Part shown: in pieces, positions 35,081-46,140 of the stretch | Layout: the number at the start of each line of letters is the position of its first letter | How positions within the stretch are numbered: the first letter of the stretch is position 1 | Assembly (NCBI RefSeq): GCF_041146795.1 | Contig: NC_135185.1 | Span: 7,923,529-7,987,528 of the forward strand | Length of the DNA: 64,000 bases | DNA from: Maylandia zebra | Taxonomy: Eukaryota > Chordata > Actinopteri > Cichliformes > Cichlidae | Direction: 5' to 3' | Notes under the pieces: generated by a model | Seen by the model: only the letters and a program-made list of their open reading frames with translations | What the model was told of the DNA's origin: nothing | Databases searched by the model: none | Made by a program: the position numbers and the translations under genes

Positions 35081-35503
35081 CACATTGTTGTCTTGTAATT
35101 TGGAAACTAAATGAGTAAAAATGTTTGTAAACATTAGCTGTTAAGATGTTCGTAGCCGTTTCATGAAAATGACAAGACTTCAAAACTTTGTGTAGGGTCC
35201 TACGTTGATAGATAATAAGCAAGTGCTTTGTTTGCTTGTCTACTTGTAATCTGAATGTTTTAGCAAAGAAATCCAGTATTTGAGAACTTAAAAGAACGTT
35301 GACTTTCACGTCCATGTTAAGTGTCACTGTTGGTTTGACACCTGTAGCAAGAATTGTATGTACAGGTCACGACCGTGTGACTCAGAATGTTCCAAGGGAT
35401 TAATAGTTCTCTGAAGGCCCTCCAGGGTTTCCTCATCCAGTGGGCATTCAACTTCAGGAACCACAACTGTGCTGTTAGATTCTTCTTGCAGTACAGCACT
35501 CTC

Positions 35504-38304
35504 TCAGTCAATGCCTGGATCCCGAAGCTCCTTCAAATCCACAAACATATATAATGGTCATTATTCCAGAATAGGTACTTTTGGGAGGAATGTTATTTTG
35601 TGTAAGCGTTTTTTCCATTAAAATACAACAATTTAAAAAGAATGCCTTTGTTTTCATGTTCTTCTTACTGTAATTTAGATTAGTGGTAATTGATAAGCAA
35701 GAATGTATAAAATCACCAGAAGCATCTCCCAGATGTGCTGCAAGTGTTTTAATTTGTTAATTTCAGAAGAGCAGAGTTAACTGCTAACTAAAATTTTGAA
35801 ATTCAACATTTAAATAAAAAAAAAAAAAAAAAAAATCAGATTATGAGCTGGTACCTCAAGTCTCTCGCCCTCGTCCAGCTCTTGTAGATGTCCCATACAC
35901 CAGAGCTGTTCAGGAGTGAGACCACCTTCTGTCCTGAGGGGATGATTATTCCATCCTCCAACAAAGGTGACAAGATCTGCTCGGAGTCGAGGGACAAAGA
36001 TGTAGTGGACACCAAAAAGATGAATGACATCTGAAATGTCAAGCAGGCCATCCTCCTCGAGTGAGTGAAGAATATCATGGTACTTGCTAGTGACTGCAAT
36101 CCAGACATCACGCCAAAGTCGTTCTACTCTGTAAATACATTTGAATTTGGATTTCAGGTATTTCATGCTTCAAATCAATATCAGAACTGCTACAACAATC
36201 TACCCATGCAGTCAATAATAATATAAAAAACATCAAAAGACTAACCTCTGATTGTGGACACTCTTTCCAGATATGAAACTCGCTCTCCCTGTTCCTCTTG
36301 TGGCAAACATGAAATGTGCAATGTCCAGGTTTTCTACTCCTTGATCTGCCCTAACCCTATGATAAAAATACATTTTTAAGGAATTTTTAAAGTTTTCTTT
36401 AATGATACTTGTTGCTAGCATATAAATTAAATCAGGGCATAAAACCTTGATGGCAAGCCGTGAAGCTGGGCTGATCTCAGGAAAAATGAGAATGCAGTTT
36501 TTGCCCTGTTGTTAGTTGCTGCATCCAAGTACAGGACCTGCAGTAAAAACAAATGGAAAATTAAAGATCTGGTTTCAGATCATGTATAGTTTTTCAGTTA
36601 ATAATGCAGTTTCATAATAAGTGTTCAAGGAATATTGTACGGTTCTATGTTCATAACCATAATTCAAAGCTTGAGTAGTCTATACATCAATATTGGTAGT
36701 ACTTATCAAAAAATGAAAATGGCCTTTTAGTTTAACCTTTTTTGGTAAAGAACTGATTAGAAATTTAAAAAAATAATAATTGCAAATCGTCCACTATGTT
36801 GGCTTGCTGAATAATTGATGTTCATAAAAAAACAACCTAATAAAGCTCTCATTTCAAAACTACCAAATATTCTACATAACAGTTACACTTTTACCTTCCT
36901 TGAGTAGCCATCCACTCCACCAAAGATCACAACATTGTACCTGTTTCAGAGGGAAAACAATCTCACTAAGGCTTGATTTGCAGAACATGTAAGACATTGA
37001 AAATAAATTTTTCAGTATGCACACTTGCCACTGACTTAAACTGGACACTTGTCAGGTGTGCTGAAAATAATACCAACATTTTTATATGTTTATAAGTTCA
37101 ATGAGACTAAATATTTTAGTTCTCTTGTCATGATTTTTTTTAAGTTTTCTGGAGCACTTAACATATTATGTGTTGATAGGCTTGTTATCATGGAAAATAT
37201 CGATATACAAAGTGTAAATAATTGCTCAAGAAAATTTACAATTAACAATATTGCTGGTTTTGTTACACATCCTGTATTCCTTTTACTTAATATTACTCTA
37301 TCAAGTGCTTTTTAAAATATTATAAATACACTGAAAGACCTATCAGATAAGGTTGATTAAAGCAGATTTAAAGTATAACGTGCATCTTTCTGCCCAACTT
37401 GTGTTAGAGCTATATAAGTGGGTATTTTACCTTATTAGCTTGTGATTTGTGTCTATGTGGACCAGGGAGAGAGGGCCTCGCACCGAGTAGCTTCTTCGCA
37501 CAACACAGCCTAGTTCTGTGATCCGTTTGAAGATCCCTACAGCATCAACTCGATGCATGGAGGCCATCATTCTCCACCACTGAACACGGAGACCCATAGA
37601 AACCAAATGTACTTGAACCATTCGATAGCCAGCATTTGGCATCTGATTTTTGATAGCCGATATGATGTTGTCCAGCTCTTGGTCATTCATTGTGCTGTAT
37701 GTTCCTCTCACAGACAAGTCAAATTCTTGCATCCTCCTGTAGATTGTTCTTCTTGAAACACCAAGACATTTAGCAATGCAGCTGACTGGCAGCTGAATGT
37801 CCAACAAATTCTTGAGTCTTTCTCTCTCTAGTACGATTTTGGGGTGGCCAGGTCCCAGACCAACTTCTGTTTCCAGTTCAATAATGGCCACAGAGCTGAT
37901 GTTAATTTCACACTGAACCAGATGATGAACGTTTTGTAGAGCCTCTGTAATCTCTGACAGACCGCCTATTTGCTGAGAGAAAGATTCAAACAGAACAAGC
38001 TCATGACGAGTCAAGAACTCCAAATAATCCAGATTTAGTGGTTGTTGGTTTAAAGCAGCTTTCAGTTTAGAGAGGAGTCTATGCATCATTTGCTGTCTCA
38101 GTATGTCCTGTTAAAAGCAGCAAGGAACATGGACAAGTACAATGAAATGATGTATCTCAGACAAAAATAAACAACCCATAAAACAAACTACATGAGGTAC
38201 ATCATTTTTCAAGTTTGCATAGTTTGCAAATTAGCTAACGTCAGTTATCAAGCGAATAATAATTAACAAAATGATTTTATATTACTTACATGTGGCCGGG
38301 ACAT
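35504..38304 (-). CDS. DDE integrase-like transposase with N-terminal helix-turn-helix; probable premature stop
   Basis: Minus-strand exons: 38304-38290, 38107-37431, 36940-36895, 36537-36446, 36356-36246, 36128-35855 and 35530-35504 (413 codons plus TGA). An N-terminal helical region precedes the HTH ([19 protein letters not shown], about 116-134). The catalytic core has [10 protein letters not shown] (D224), [17 protein letters not shown] (D281) and SVHNQRVERLW (E316), with 34 residues between the last two acids, as in retroviral/IS3-type integrases. [18 protein letters not shown] (conserved in this family) follows. The TGA at 35504-35506 comes after ELRDPGID. The same frame stays open to a second TGA at 35324-35326 and reads ESAVLQEESN, then VVVPEVECPLDEETLEGLQ, so the ancestral protein was probably about 60 residues longer and a TGG became TGA. 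The last splice site is the weakest part of the model. A 6-codon upstream ORF lies at 38340-38320. This gene presumably mobilises the element. Confidence 0.85.
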
Positions 38305-38521
38305 GCTCTTTTCGTGCTGCTATTCAGTATTCGACGACATAAAAGAGAGCTACTCAAGTATAATTTGGAAAAATTAGTCAGTTGGCATGGTTGTATGATG
38401 CAACTACATCCTACTACACCAACAATAGTCTTAAAAAATAATATATTTTAAAATAAAATGATTAAAGATATTATCCGCAAATTGGGGTTTAAGAGATTTT
38501 AGCTGGATTTAGCTACATTTC

Positions 38522-38939
38522 GGACAGTGTTTCCGGAAAGCAGTAGCTAGCCAGCTGATTGGAGACCGTAAGAGCCAATCAGAATTTTTGAAACCAAGTC
38601 TGTGATTGGTTGGTTTTGTGGCACACTTATAACGGTGTACAGAGAGTTGAGCGTACGAAGCAGAGAATGTTGTGAGCGCAAGCAACACATTGCGAGCAAG
38701 CGCAAATGAAAAAACTGAGCGAGAGGGGGTGCTATTGTGTGTGTATATGGATAAGCGCAAATACTGAAATACGTTTTTTGCACGCAGCAATGAATTTTGT
38801 TCACTCAAATTCAGCTTTTGTAAGCTCAAAATAAATTTCTCCTCAAAATGCAACACTTGCACCTGCAATTTTTTTTTTTACGTGCGCTCAATTTTTTTTT
38901 TACGTCCGCTCAGAATAGTGGCACAAAAATAACGCCATA
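38522..38939 (-). repeat. right terminal inverted repeat (~418 bp)
   Basis: Inverted copy of 30637-31058, differing by scattered substitutions and the 7-bp indel noted there. Its inner end is 218 bp upstream of the integrase start codon, and its CCAAT cluster faces that gene. Confidence 0.95.
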
Positions 38940-38945
38940 ATCATG
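38940..38945. repeat. right 6-bp target-site duplication ATCATG
   Basis: Identical to 30631-30636; marks the insertion site of the 8.3-kb element. Confidence 0.9.
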
Positions 38946-39419
38946 GACTTAAATGGAATGGAGCGGAGTTCACAATGTCATTATAGTAGAAAATACATGT
39001 AGGTCATCATAGCTGAAGCAAATAGCAAACAGGTATCAGCTGCTCAATTGTTGAGTTTAATAACGACTGAAGTAAAAAAGGTTTTCCATCCCTCTGTAGA
39101 GCTTCAGGCTTGCTGAATCAATGCAATGATCTATGTTTTCTCAGCATGTGGTGACATGTCAAAACCTTTGTTTTTATTAAACATGAGTGAACGCTAAACT
39201 TCATTTGGTTAATTCATATCAAAACTTACTGTTATGTTGGTAATGTTATAAAAAATTGAAGCTAATGTGATAGCCAACATTTTATGTAAGACTGGAACAT
39301 GTTATCTGGAATTTCACAATCATTTAAGTATTGGATTCAGACTGCTATTATGACAAGATGGCAAATGATTCTCAGGAACTGGAAGGCGCAGAGAGAGCCT
39401 CCTTATCAACACTGGGTGA
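38946..39419. other. non-coding, nothing recognised
   Basis: Flanking DNA between the integrase/HECT element and the hAT copy 2. No feature supported. Confidence 0.4.
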
Positions 39420-39462
39420 TTGAATTCTAGTGATGGGTCGTTCGCCAACGAAATGGCTCTTA

Positions 39463-40221
39463 GGCTACGTTCACACTGCAGGTCTTAATGCTCAATTCCG
39501 ATTTTTTGATCAAATCCGATTTTTTTGTCTGCTTGTTCACACTACAAATAAAATGCGAATGCAAACGCGCTCTAGTGTGAACGCTCAAAGCGACCCGCAT
39601 GCGCAAAAGTAGACGTCACACACAACGCACCCCGTTTATACCCAGAGCAAACAATATTGTTTGGCTGATGGCCCTTAATATAAAGACTTCCGACTTTACG
39701 TTTCCCAATTTTTGCTTTAAGTTATTTTGTTATTTACATAATAATGTAAATAACCTAATAATGATCCTTATTGCTGTTTTAGAGGAGCAGTGCTTCAAAG
39801 GATAGTTGCAGATTTCTGTCAGAATCTGCAGATTATACAGTACATAAAATATACGTGAAAATAAAATGTTCACGTTTCCCCAACGTTGTCTTCCCAACAG
39901 ATTCACTAACATCTACACTGGATGGCAAGGAAGTGTTCGCGATGTCTTCTCGGGCGCTTCTCCGGAGCTGATAATTGGCGTCTGTCTTGTGTCAGTGACG
40001 TAAAAGACAGATTTAATGCGACATGACCGTTCAAACAGCAGTCACTTTCTAAAACATCGGATATGTATCGGATTCAGTACCACATACGAAAGTGACCCAG
40101 ATCGGATTTGAAAATATCGGATTTGTGTCGTTCACACTGTCATACCATGATCGGATATGGGTCGCATAGGGTCCAAAAAAATCGGATTTGATGCGCTTTC
40201 GCCTGCAGTGTGAACGTAGCC
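39463..40221. mobile_element. PIF/Harbinger-type non-autonomous element nested in hAT copy 2
   Basis: Perfect 20-bp inverted ends GGCTACGTTCACACTGCAGG and CCTGCAGTGTGAACGTAGCC are flanked by TTA on both sides (39460-39462, 40222-40224). The 3-bp TTA duplication is the Harbinger signature. Copy 1 of the host hAT reads GGCTCTTAGAGCC without interruption at the same point, a natural empty site. The body has repeated AATCCGATTTTTT-type and ATCGGAT motifs and no transposase. Confidence 0.92.
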
Positions 40222-40710
40222 TTAGAGCCGGATCTTTGACGTGAACGACGCGAGCCGGCTCCTTATCACAAGCCGATAAGGAGCTTCTTTTTTTCCGCTT
40301 CACTCTGCACGCGAGCCTTGTGCTTTATGCTGGGCAGAGGGGGGAGGGGCGGTAGTTACACTCAGTAGCACAGGAACAGAGCCAGAGGGAGAGAGAGAGA
40401 AAGAGAGCCAGGGACAACAACGTCACATTAGAAAGGTATAGTAATCATCCACAACTATTTTTGGTTGTGGATGAAGGATTCAGAAAGTTTATTCATGCAG
40501 GCTAATATGACAGAGAATGTGCATGTTCTTTTTGTTTTCATATTATAATTTATATTTAATTGTGTTGTGGCTTGCAGTGTTTTGTGTTGTTTCACTTTAA
40601 ATTTGTAAAAGAAAAAAGCTGAAAATTTAAATAGTTAAAAGTTGAAATGTGAATAGTTGATTTTTGTATTTATTACATTTTATGTGAAGTGAATAAATAA
40701 AAGTATATTT

Positions 40711-41199
40711 ACGGTGGCCCCTAGAGACAAAGCACATACAAACTTCAAATCACATACAAACTCTGAAGCATGTACAAACTCCAAAACACGTAAAAACACA
40801 TACAAACTCCAAAACACGTAAAAACTCCAAAACACGTAAAAACACGTACAAACTCCGAAGCACGTAAAAACTCAGAAGCACATAAAAACTCAAAACACGT
40901 ACAAAAGACAACAGAAGTGCTCCAGGATGCTGGGCGCAGTGTTGAGCTTTTGTTATCTTGTGGCTACACAAGCCAGCAAGTACCAACGACCGGATTTGGT
41001 GTGTGGTAGTAACAGGTAAATGAACTTTTTTTAAAAATTATTTGAATATATATGAGTGCCTGTGTATAAATACACAACCAACACACACATGCTTTCAATT
41101 GTGTAATTTAAGTGATCTAGTAGCTCTGCTTTGGAAGTTCAGTTCATGCTAGAAATGTGTTTTGTAGTTTGTACGTGTTTTGTCTCTAGGGGCCACCGC
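40711..41199. mobile_element. small inverted-repeat element with expanded minisatellite in hAT copy 2
   Basis: Counterpart of 23295-23673, with ends ACGGTGGCCCCTAGAGACAA and the inverted TTGTCTCTAGGGGCCACCGC. The internal repeat tract at 40736-40908 is expanded to about ten units (ACAAACTCCAAAACACGT and variants, some shortened to 10 bp), against about four in copy 1. The open frame 40750-40986 on the minus strand is a translation of this tract. Confidence 0.65.
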
Positions 41200-41392
41200 A
41201 TATATTTATATATAAACATATATAAATAAAATCACTTTTTTTTTACGTTAGTAATTCCTTTTGTGCATATTTTTATATTATTGTTAATAATAAATTAATT
41301 AAAGCAACAAAACAACCTGAAGAGCCGGTTCGGAGCCGAAAGAGCCGGCTCTTTTTAGTGAGCTGAACCGAAATCCCATCACTATTGAATTC

Positions 41393-43747
41393 AGAAAAGT
41401 AGCAGCACATGAAAAAAAATGTCATATGATGCAGGATGTGAAAAACATTGGGTACTATTTGATTTTTTTTTTCTCTCTTTTTCATTCGTAATTATTTTCT
41501 TGGTAAAAGCTGTTGGAGTGACTCTACATGGAACCTGACCCCTCCTGTTGTCCATGTTGGGTGGGGAAAAGAGGGCATTTGAGCTATCATCTGTTGTGTG
41601 ACTGTGGAACAGGAACACAGCTGCTAAATGGCAAGAAGCCATTTGGTGTGCACTTTTTTTTCAGACATTTTAGCTGTGTGAAACAGACGGAAATGTCCAC
41701 TGATTAGCTAACTCTACATGGCTGACCAGGGAAGTGTGAGTATTATGCTAAATGATAACCATTGCTTAGTTTATCGGCTTTTCAGCCTGCTGAGATACAT
41801 TGGTATGACATACCATGCTACCAAAACGTAGCCTGTACATTCCAGTAAAGACAGAAAAATCTGAGCATGTCGTGTTTAAAATGTAGTGTTGTAGCAATAT
41901 TTCTGTCTGGGCCACAACAGCAGGTGCCAGTGCATTCACAGCAATTCACAGTGCATTTGAGAGTGAGTTGCTAGCTGGTGTTCAGAACAGTAAAAGGGAT
42001 CTCTCACGTCTCTCTGTATCCACGCATCTGTGCTCCCGTCACTGTCAGAACTCTTGTTACTTCTTCTGTCAGTAAATGGGTGTTTTCAGAACTCAATGTT
42101 GCACCCGTGAGCAAAGCACCACCAAAAGGAAGTTTGTATAAGACTGAAAAATTGTAAAAAGGTTAATGCATTGATCCAAATATCAATAGTATAGATACCA
42201 ATGCTGGTAATAGTGTCAATACTATTGATTGATAGTAGCATGACTCTGTTTATTTCCCTTTAGTTTGGTATGCAGCCCACTGAATTGTGTGAATATTTGC
42301 ATTTGCAATACTAACCAATTATTTAATAACAAAATGTAGTTTCCACATTTGCACTGTTGCACAGCACTGCTGCATACGGGTCATGTTTCAGTTGGTGCCA
42401 ATAAATACCTGTGCTTACTGCATAATCGGTTCACCTGGAAATGAATGCCAACACTTTGCTGCTGATGAGAAAAGGGTGGAAGTTTGTGTGGTATTTTTTG
42501 TCCAGTGTAAAACCTGGAGCTTAAATCTACTTCTTAGTCCCTGACAGCTTGAGTGATGCTGTCTATGTCTTGACTCAGTGAGCTGAACCCACCTGGGTAA
42601 AAAGGATGAGAGGAAATGTTTAAAAAAAAAGTATTTGTCACTACCTTGGCTTCATGCACACATGTGCTTCTCAGAGTGGTCGTCTCACTGCAATCCAAAA
42701 AAAGTCATATATCGAGGCACTCTCCAGGTCACCATTACAGTTTAGGATAAAACAGTCCTTTGAATAACTTTGTTCAACAATTTCTGCGAGTATCAGGACA
42801 CTGCTCCTTCAACATCAACAACATCCTAAAAATAGCTCTGATTTCCACCAAACATTTACTCACCATATGTGTGAATAATCCGCGGAACTGCTCGGGGTGA
42901 TAGTTGGAGATATAGAGGCAATTACACAGTAATAGATTCAATCTCAGGCCAAGAGAAACATAATTGGAGAGAGAGCTCTCGCCTACGGGCCAGAATATTG
43001 TATACTGTCACTGTGATTATAGACACTTGGCACAGCATGGTGCTGTAGCAATTTAAAATCAGCATATGAATGGCTGACGTTAAATAGAACACTTTAGATC
43101 ATGGCTTCGATTGCGCCGTAATGTTTGTCTGTGTCAATTTAAAAATACCCTATTTGTTCTCCTGCACGGCCAGTTGGCTGTGATTAAAAGAAAAGAACAA
43201 TCTACGCTATGATGTTGTGTTTGTACGAAAATGCAAATGTGATAGACGGGTTGCATAGCCAAAAGAAAATGAGGTATTCAAAGAAAACACTGAGGGCTTT
43301 GGTACATTTTAATTTCACATACCAAGCACTTAACTGATGTTGTCCAGTGGCCCTGCGCAAGATAACAAGATTTGCAAATTTGAAATGATTGATTATGCAA
43401 ACAAGCAGAGACGAAGAAGACTTGATGTTAAGAAAACCGAGGTTTACCTAAAGTTTCAGATAAGGATCCTGAAAATCTGTTATCCAGGAAATGTGATGAA
43501 GATTCTACAGAAGTCTACAGAAGCAAGACTGAGGTAAGGTCATGCTACAACCCCGTCTCATAGAAGTTTATGAAATAGTCACCTTTGGTTGCTCACACCA
43601 GAAACCCAAGTTTGTCTCATCATCAGTTTTGAATACATTATTCATTAAAGGTATCTCTCTTGGTGATGTTTAAGCAGTGCAATTATTTGTTTGAAAAAAC
43701 GAAATCATGGTTGGTTGGTGAAAGTACCCAAGGAGAATCCCATGCAC
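41393..43747. other. non-coding; possible regulatory block
   Basis: No gene or transposon recognised. Positions 42840-43250 are high-complexity and contain AATTACAC, AGCATATGAAT and an ATGCAAAT octamer (43230-43237). This fits conserved non-coding DNA but is unproven. Confidence 0.4.
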
Positions 43748-43750
43748 TTA

Positions 43751-44474
43751 AGCTGGGCATACACTGTGCGATTTTTGGCCCATTTTGAACCGATTTTTCA
43801 GTCGTGTGACTGTTTTGGGGATTGGCCTGAGTTTTGCCTTAATCGTGTGTCGTGCATTGTGTAGTATACATGGGGTAATAAGAAGCGATTAACACCTCAC
43901 GACCAGCTCCCAATCATCAATCGTATGGTCGCAAGAAAATCAAACCTGTTTGAAATCTTGTCGCCCCTCGTGAAGGTGTCAACGCAGCCTCTCACACTGC
44001 GCACGCGCAAACACAGGAATGGAAGTGAAAAAGATGGAGTAGCACGGCAGTGCAGCGTGTGATCTCGACACAAGCGATGGAGGCACAACTTGTAGAACTT
44101 TGGCAAGCTCCTCCGAGCCTTTTCGATGTGGCCTCACAAAATTATCACGACCACAACAACCATGAAAAGAGTTGGATGGACATTGCTGCTCAATTGCAGC
44201 TGCCTGGTCAGTGTTTTTTATTAGCAAGTTGATGGTGGTGTGTGTGTGTCTGTGTGAGTGAAACACAGAGGGAGAGCGAGAGACAGATTTTGTGTTATAA
44301 GCCTCGTGTTATGGAGGCACAGTGTGAGCACTCAGGTCACATCAGAGCATCGGGTCGTATAGTGTGAGACCCTGCATCGTGACCTACGAACTTCTAACCC
44401 CTGCGATTCAATAATACAGTTTAAGCAGGAGCTGAAAAACGCGACTGAAGAAATCGCACAGTGTTTGCCCAGCC
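43751..44474. mobile_element. PIF/Harbinger deletion derivative
   Basis: The left end AGCTGGGCATACACTGTGCG and the inverted right end (GGCTGGGCAAACACTGTGCG on the minus strand) are flanked by TTA (43748-43750; 44475-44477). It retains one exon of a MADF/Myb-like protein, the second protein that Harbinger elements usually encode, but no DDE transposase. Confidence 0.82.
44077..44206 (+). pseudogene. orphan MADF-domain exon of Harbinger Myb-like protein
   Basis: ATG at 44077 opens MEAQLVELWQAPPSLFDVAS, then QNYHDHNNHEKSWMDIAAQL and QLP, ending at a GT donor (44206/44207). The pattern L-x-E-L-W...P.LFD...Y.D...K...W.DIA..L is typical of MADF DNA-binding domains. Domains of this kind occur in the Harbinger protein that helps the transposase reach DNA. 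The remaining exons are gone, so it is a relic, though a short peptide to the next stop (60 residues in the open frame) is possible. Confidence 0.65.
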
Positions 44475-44477
44475 TTA

Positions 44478-46046
44478 GGTACAAAACATCCAAACTCCAC
44501 ACAGAAATGTAGCAATTGCTGGCAGGCATTTTCTGCATTAATATGGAATTGCTAATATATCCCTGAATAACTAGAAGCTGCATTTACTTGTGTTCAATAT
44601 CAGTGCCCAAGTAAAGAACATCTAAAAATATCTACCCTTGGACAAAGAGACTGTAAGTGCACCTCAGCAGAAGTAAAAACTGTTTCTTTTCTCGTACAAA
44701 AAAAGAAAACCGTCACCCACACACTACTTTGATTCTGCAAAGAGAAGTGCTTGCAGAACACACTGTGTAACACTGCATATTGTGAGAAAGCAACAGCATG
44801 ACAATCAGCGAGTAGTGCAGGCAACATTACCACAGGATCAGTGTACACACAGCTGCGGGATAGTTGTTTCCTAGAGTTCACGGCGGCGTACGGTGCAGAA
44901 GAGAAAGACGTGACAGACTGCGGAGGTGGAGAAGGAGAACAGATGGATTTTGTGTTGCCCTTGTGTTTCAAGTTGTCTTTCCTCGTGGCTATGCAGTATA
45001 TTCGGCTCTGAATGGGCATCATTAACCTAAATTACTATTTTATTTTGTATTTGACAGCCAACAGCAGGGCAGCTGGTCAACATCAGAGCAACCCGCTGAG
45101 AATCTCAATGTAATACTAATAACAAACATGTGTTCAGGTGGACTGTAACATTAAAGGTGGCGTGCTCTTAAATAACACAAACAGCACATTAAGAAAAGCA
45201 CAAAAAACACTCTTGTTACATTTCAATCTGTTTTGTTACTTTCATAGACCGTCAAACTGAAACTACTGTGTGTGTGTGTGGGTTGAAGGTGCAGTTTGTG
45301 CAGCTGACCTGATTGGTAGTTGCAAAGCACCAGAATATTGCGGTGTGAAATAACATACCCCGTTGAGAAAATTACAGCGTATGGCATCCTCGGTGGGGAA
45401 CATTACATTTTTGATACTTACTGTTTATGTAATATTTATGCTGTATTTGCCCAGCCCTGATTCCAGCATTGCGAGTCACGAGAGTTACATTAGAGCTACA
45501 CCAACAATAAAACACAAAATTAAAGATCCCACTTGTAAGTCGTTTGTATTAGGCGTGCATCTGTGGCAGCCACCTGATAACGAGACAGTTGAGATGTGTT
45601 TTTTCTTGTGTGCGACTGTGTTAAATAGATAATGCCTAATCATATCCCCCATGTATATTTGGAAGTCTTCCAACACTTGGATGGACATGAAAGTCTGCTC
45701 TGAGAAATTAAGGCTGCTTGAAGTAAATCAAAAGGACAAGGCTGTGGACATAACTGAGAGAAACTACACAGGAAGCATCCAGCCATCTAATGTGTCTAAA
45801 GGTGGCGTTAAGCTTTGTAGAAATAAGCGGATACTGTTAGTTTTAGTTGTTGTTTTTTAAATATCTCTCTGATATGTTTATTTTTGTTTTCAGCCTAATA
45901 AAGTTCTGCTTCACTTACCTTTTTGCATCTTGTTAGACTCCATAGAAGTAAGTGTCAGTACCAAAATCTTATGGACCTACTTACATTTAGTAGGCCTATA
46001 AGAAAAAATATGATAACAGCAAAGAAATTAGCATTATTGTTTAATA
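44478..46046. other. non-coding stretch
   Basis: Open frames at 44600-45022 (minus), 45363-45632 and 45651-45860 (plus) have no recognisable domain. AATAAA at 45897-45902 follows the last one, but there is no clear gene structure. Confidence 0.4.
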
Positions 46047-46140
46047 CCGGGATCTAGGGCTGCTCGATTATGGCAAAAATGATAATCACGATTATTTTCA
46101 CTGAAATTGAGATCACGATTATTTGACGATATTTATTTAA

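Larger units (their letters stand above)
30637..38939. mobile_element. 8.3-kb integrase-type DNA transposon carrying a HECT E3 ligase gene
   Basis: A complete element. Its inverted repeats begin TATGGCGTTATTTTTGTGCC on both sides (left 30637-31058, right 38939-38522) and are flanked by the perfect 6-bp duplication ATCATG. It contains two convergent spliced genes: a HECT-type ubiquitin ligase (plus) and a DDE integrase-like transposase (minus). The repeats differ at only a few bases plus a 7-bp indel, and the HECT gene is undamaged, so the copy looks young. A 6-bp TSD with an IS3-like integrase fits the IS3EU superfamily as I remember it. Polintons also make 6-bp TSDs, but nothing else of a Polinton (DNA polymerase B, capsid, ATPase) is present. 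Superfamily assignment is inference; element limits and content are directly read. Confidence 0.93.
39428..41384. mobile_element. non-autonomous hAT (copy 2)
   Basis: The ends TAGTGATGGG and CCCATCACTA are inverted and flanked by the 8-bp repeat TTGAATTC (39420-39427 and 41385-41392). The body is closely similar to the element at 22122-23873, including TCTTTGACGTGAACGAC, the CACTCAGTAGCACAGGAACA block, and terminal AGAGCCGG motifs. It lacks the LINE fragment of copy 1 and instead carries a Harbinger-type insertion at 39463-40221. No transposase is encoded. Confidence 0.92.

Noticed and set aside
30637-38939. Polinton/Maverick interpretation of the 6-bp-TSD element
   Set aside because: At 8.3 kb it has an integrase but no DNA polymerase B, capsid, protease or packaging ATPase, and the ends do not start with the usual AG.
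40736-40908. CRISPR-like array
   Set aside because: Repeats are contiguous 10-18-bp units without unique spacers, in a eukaryotic transposon.
40750-40986. Repetitive leucine/valine-rich open frame as a repeat protein
   Set aside because: Translation of the 18-bp minisatellite inside the hAT element; the unit length is a multiple of three, which keeps the frame open.
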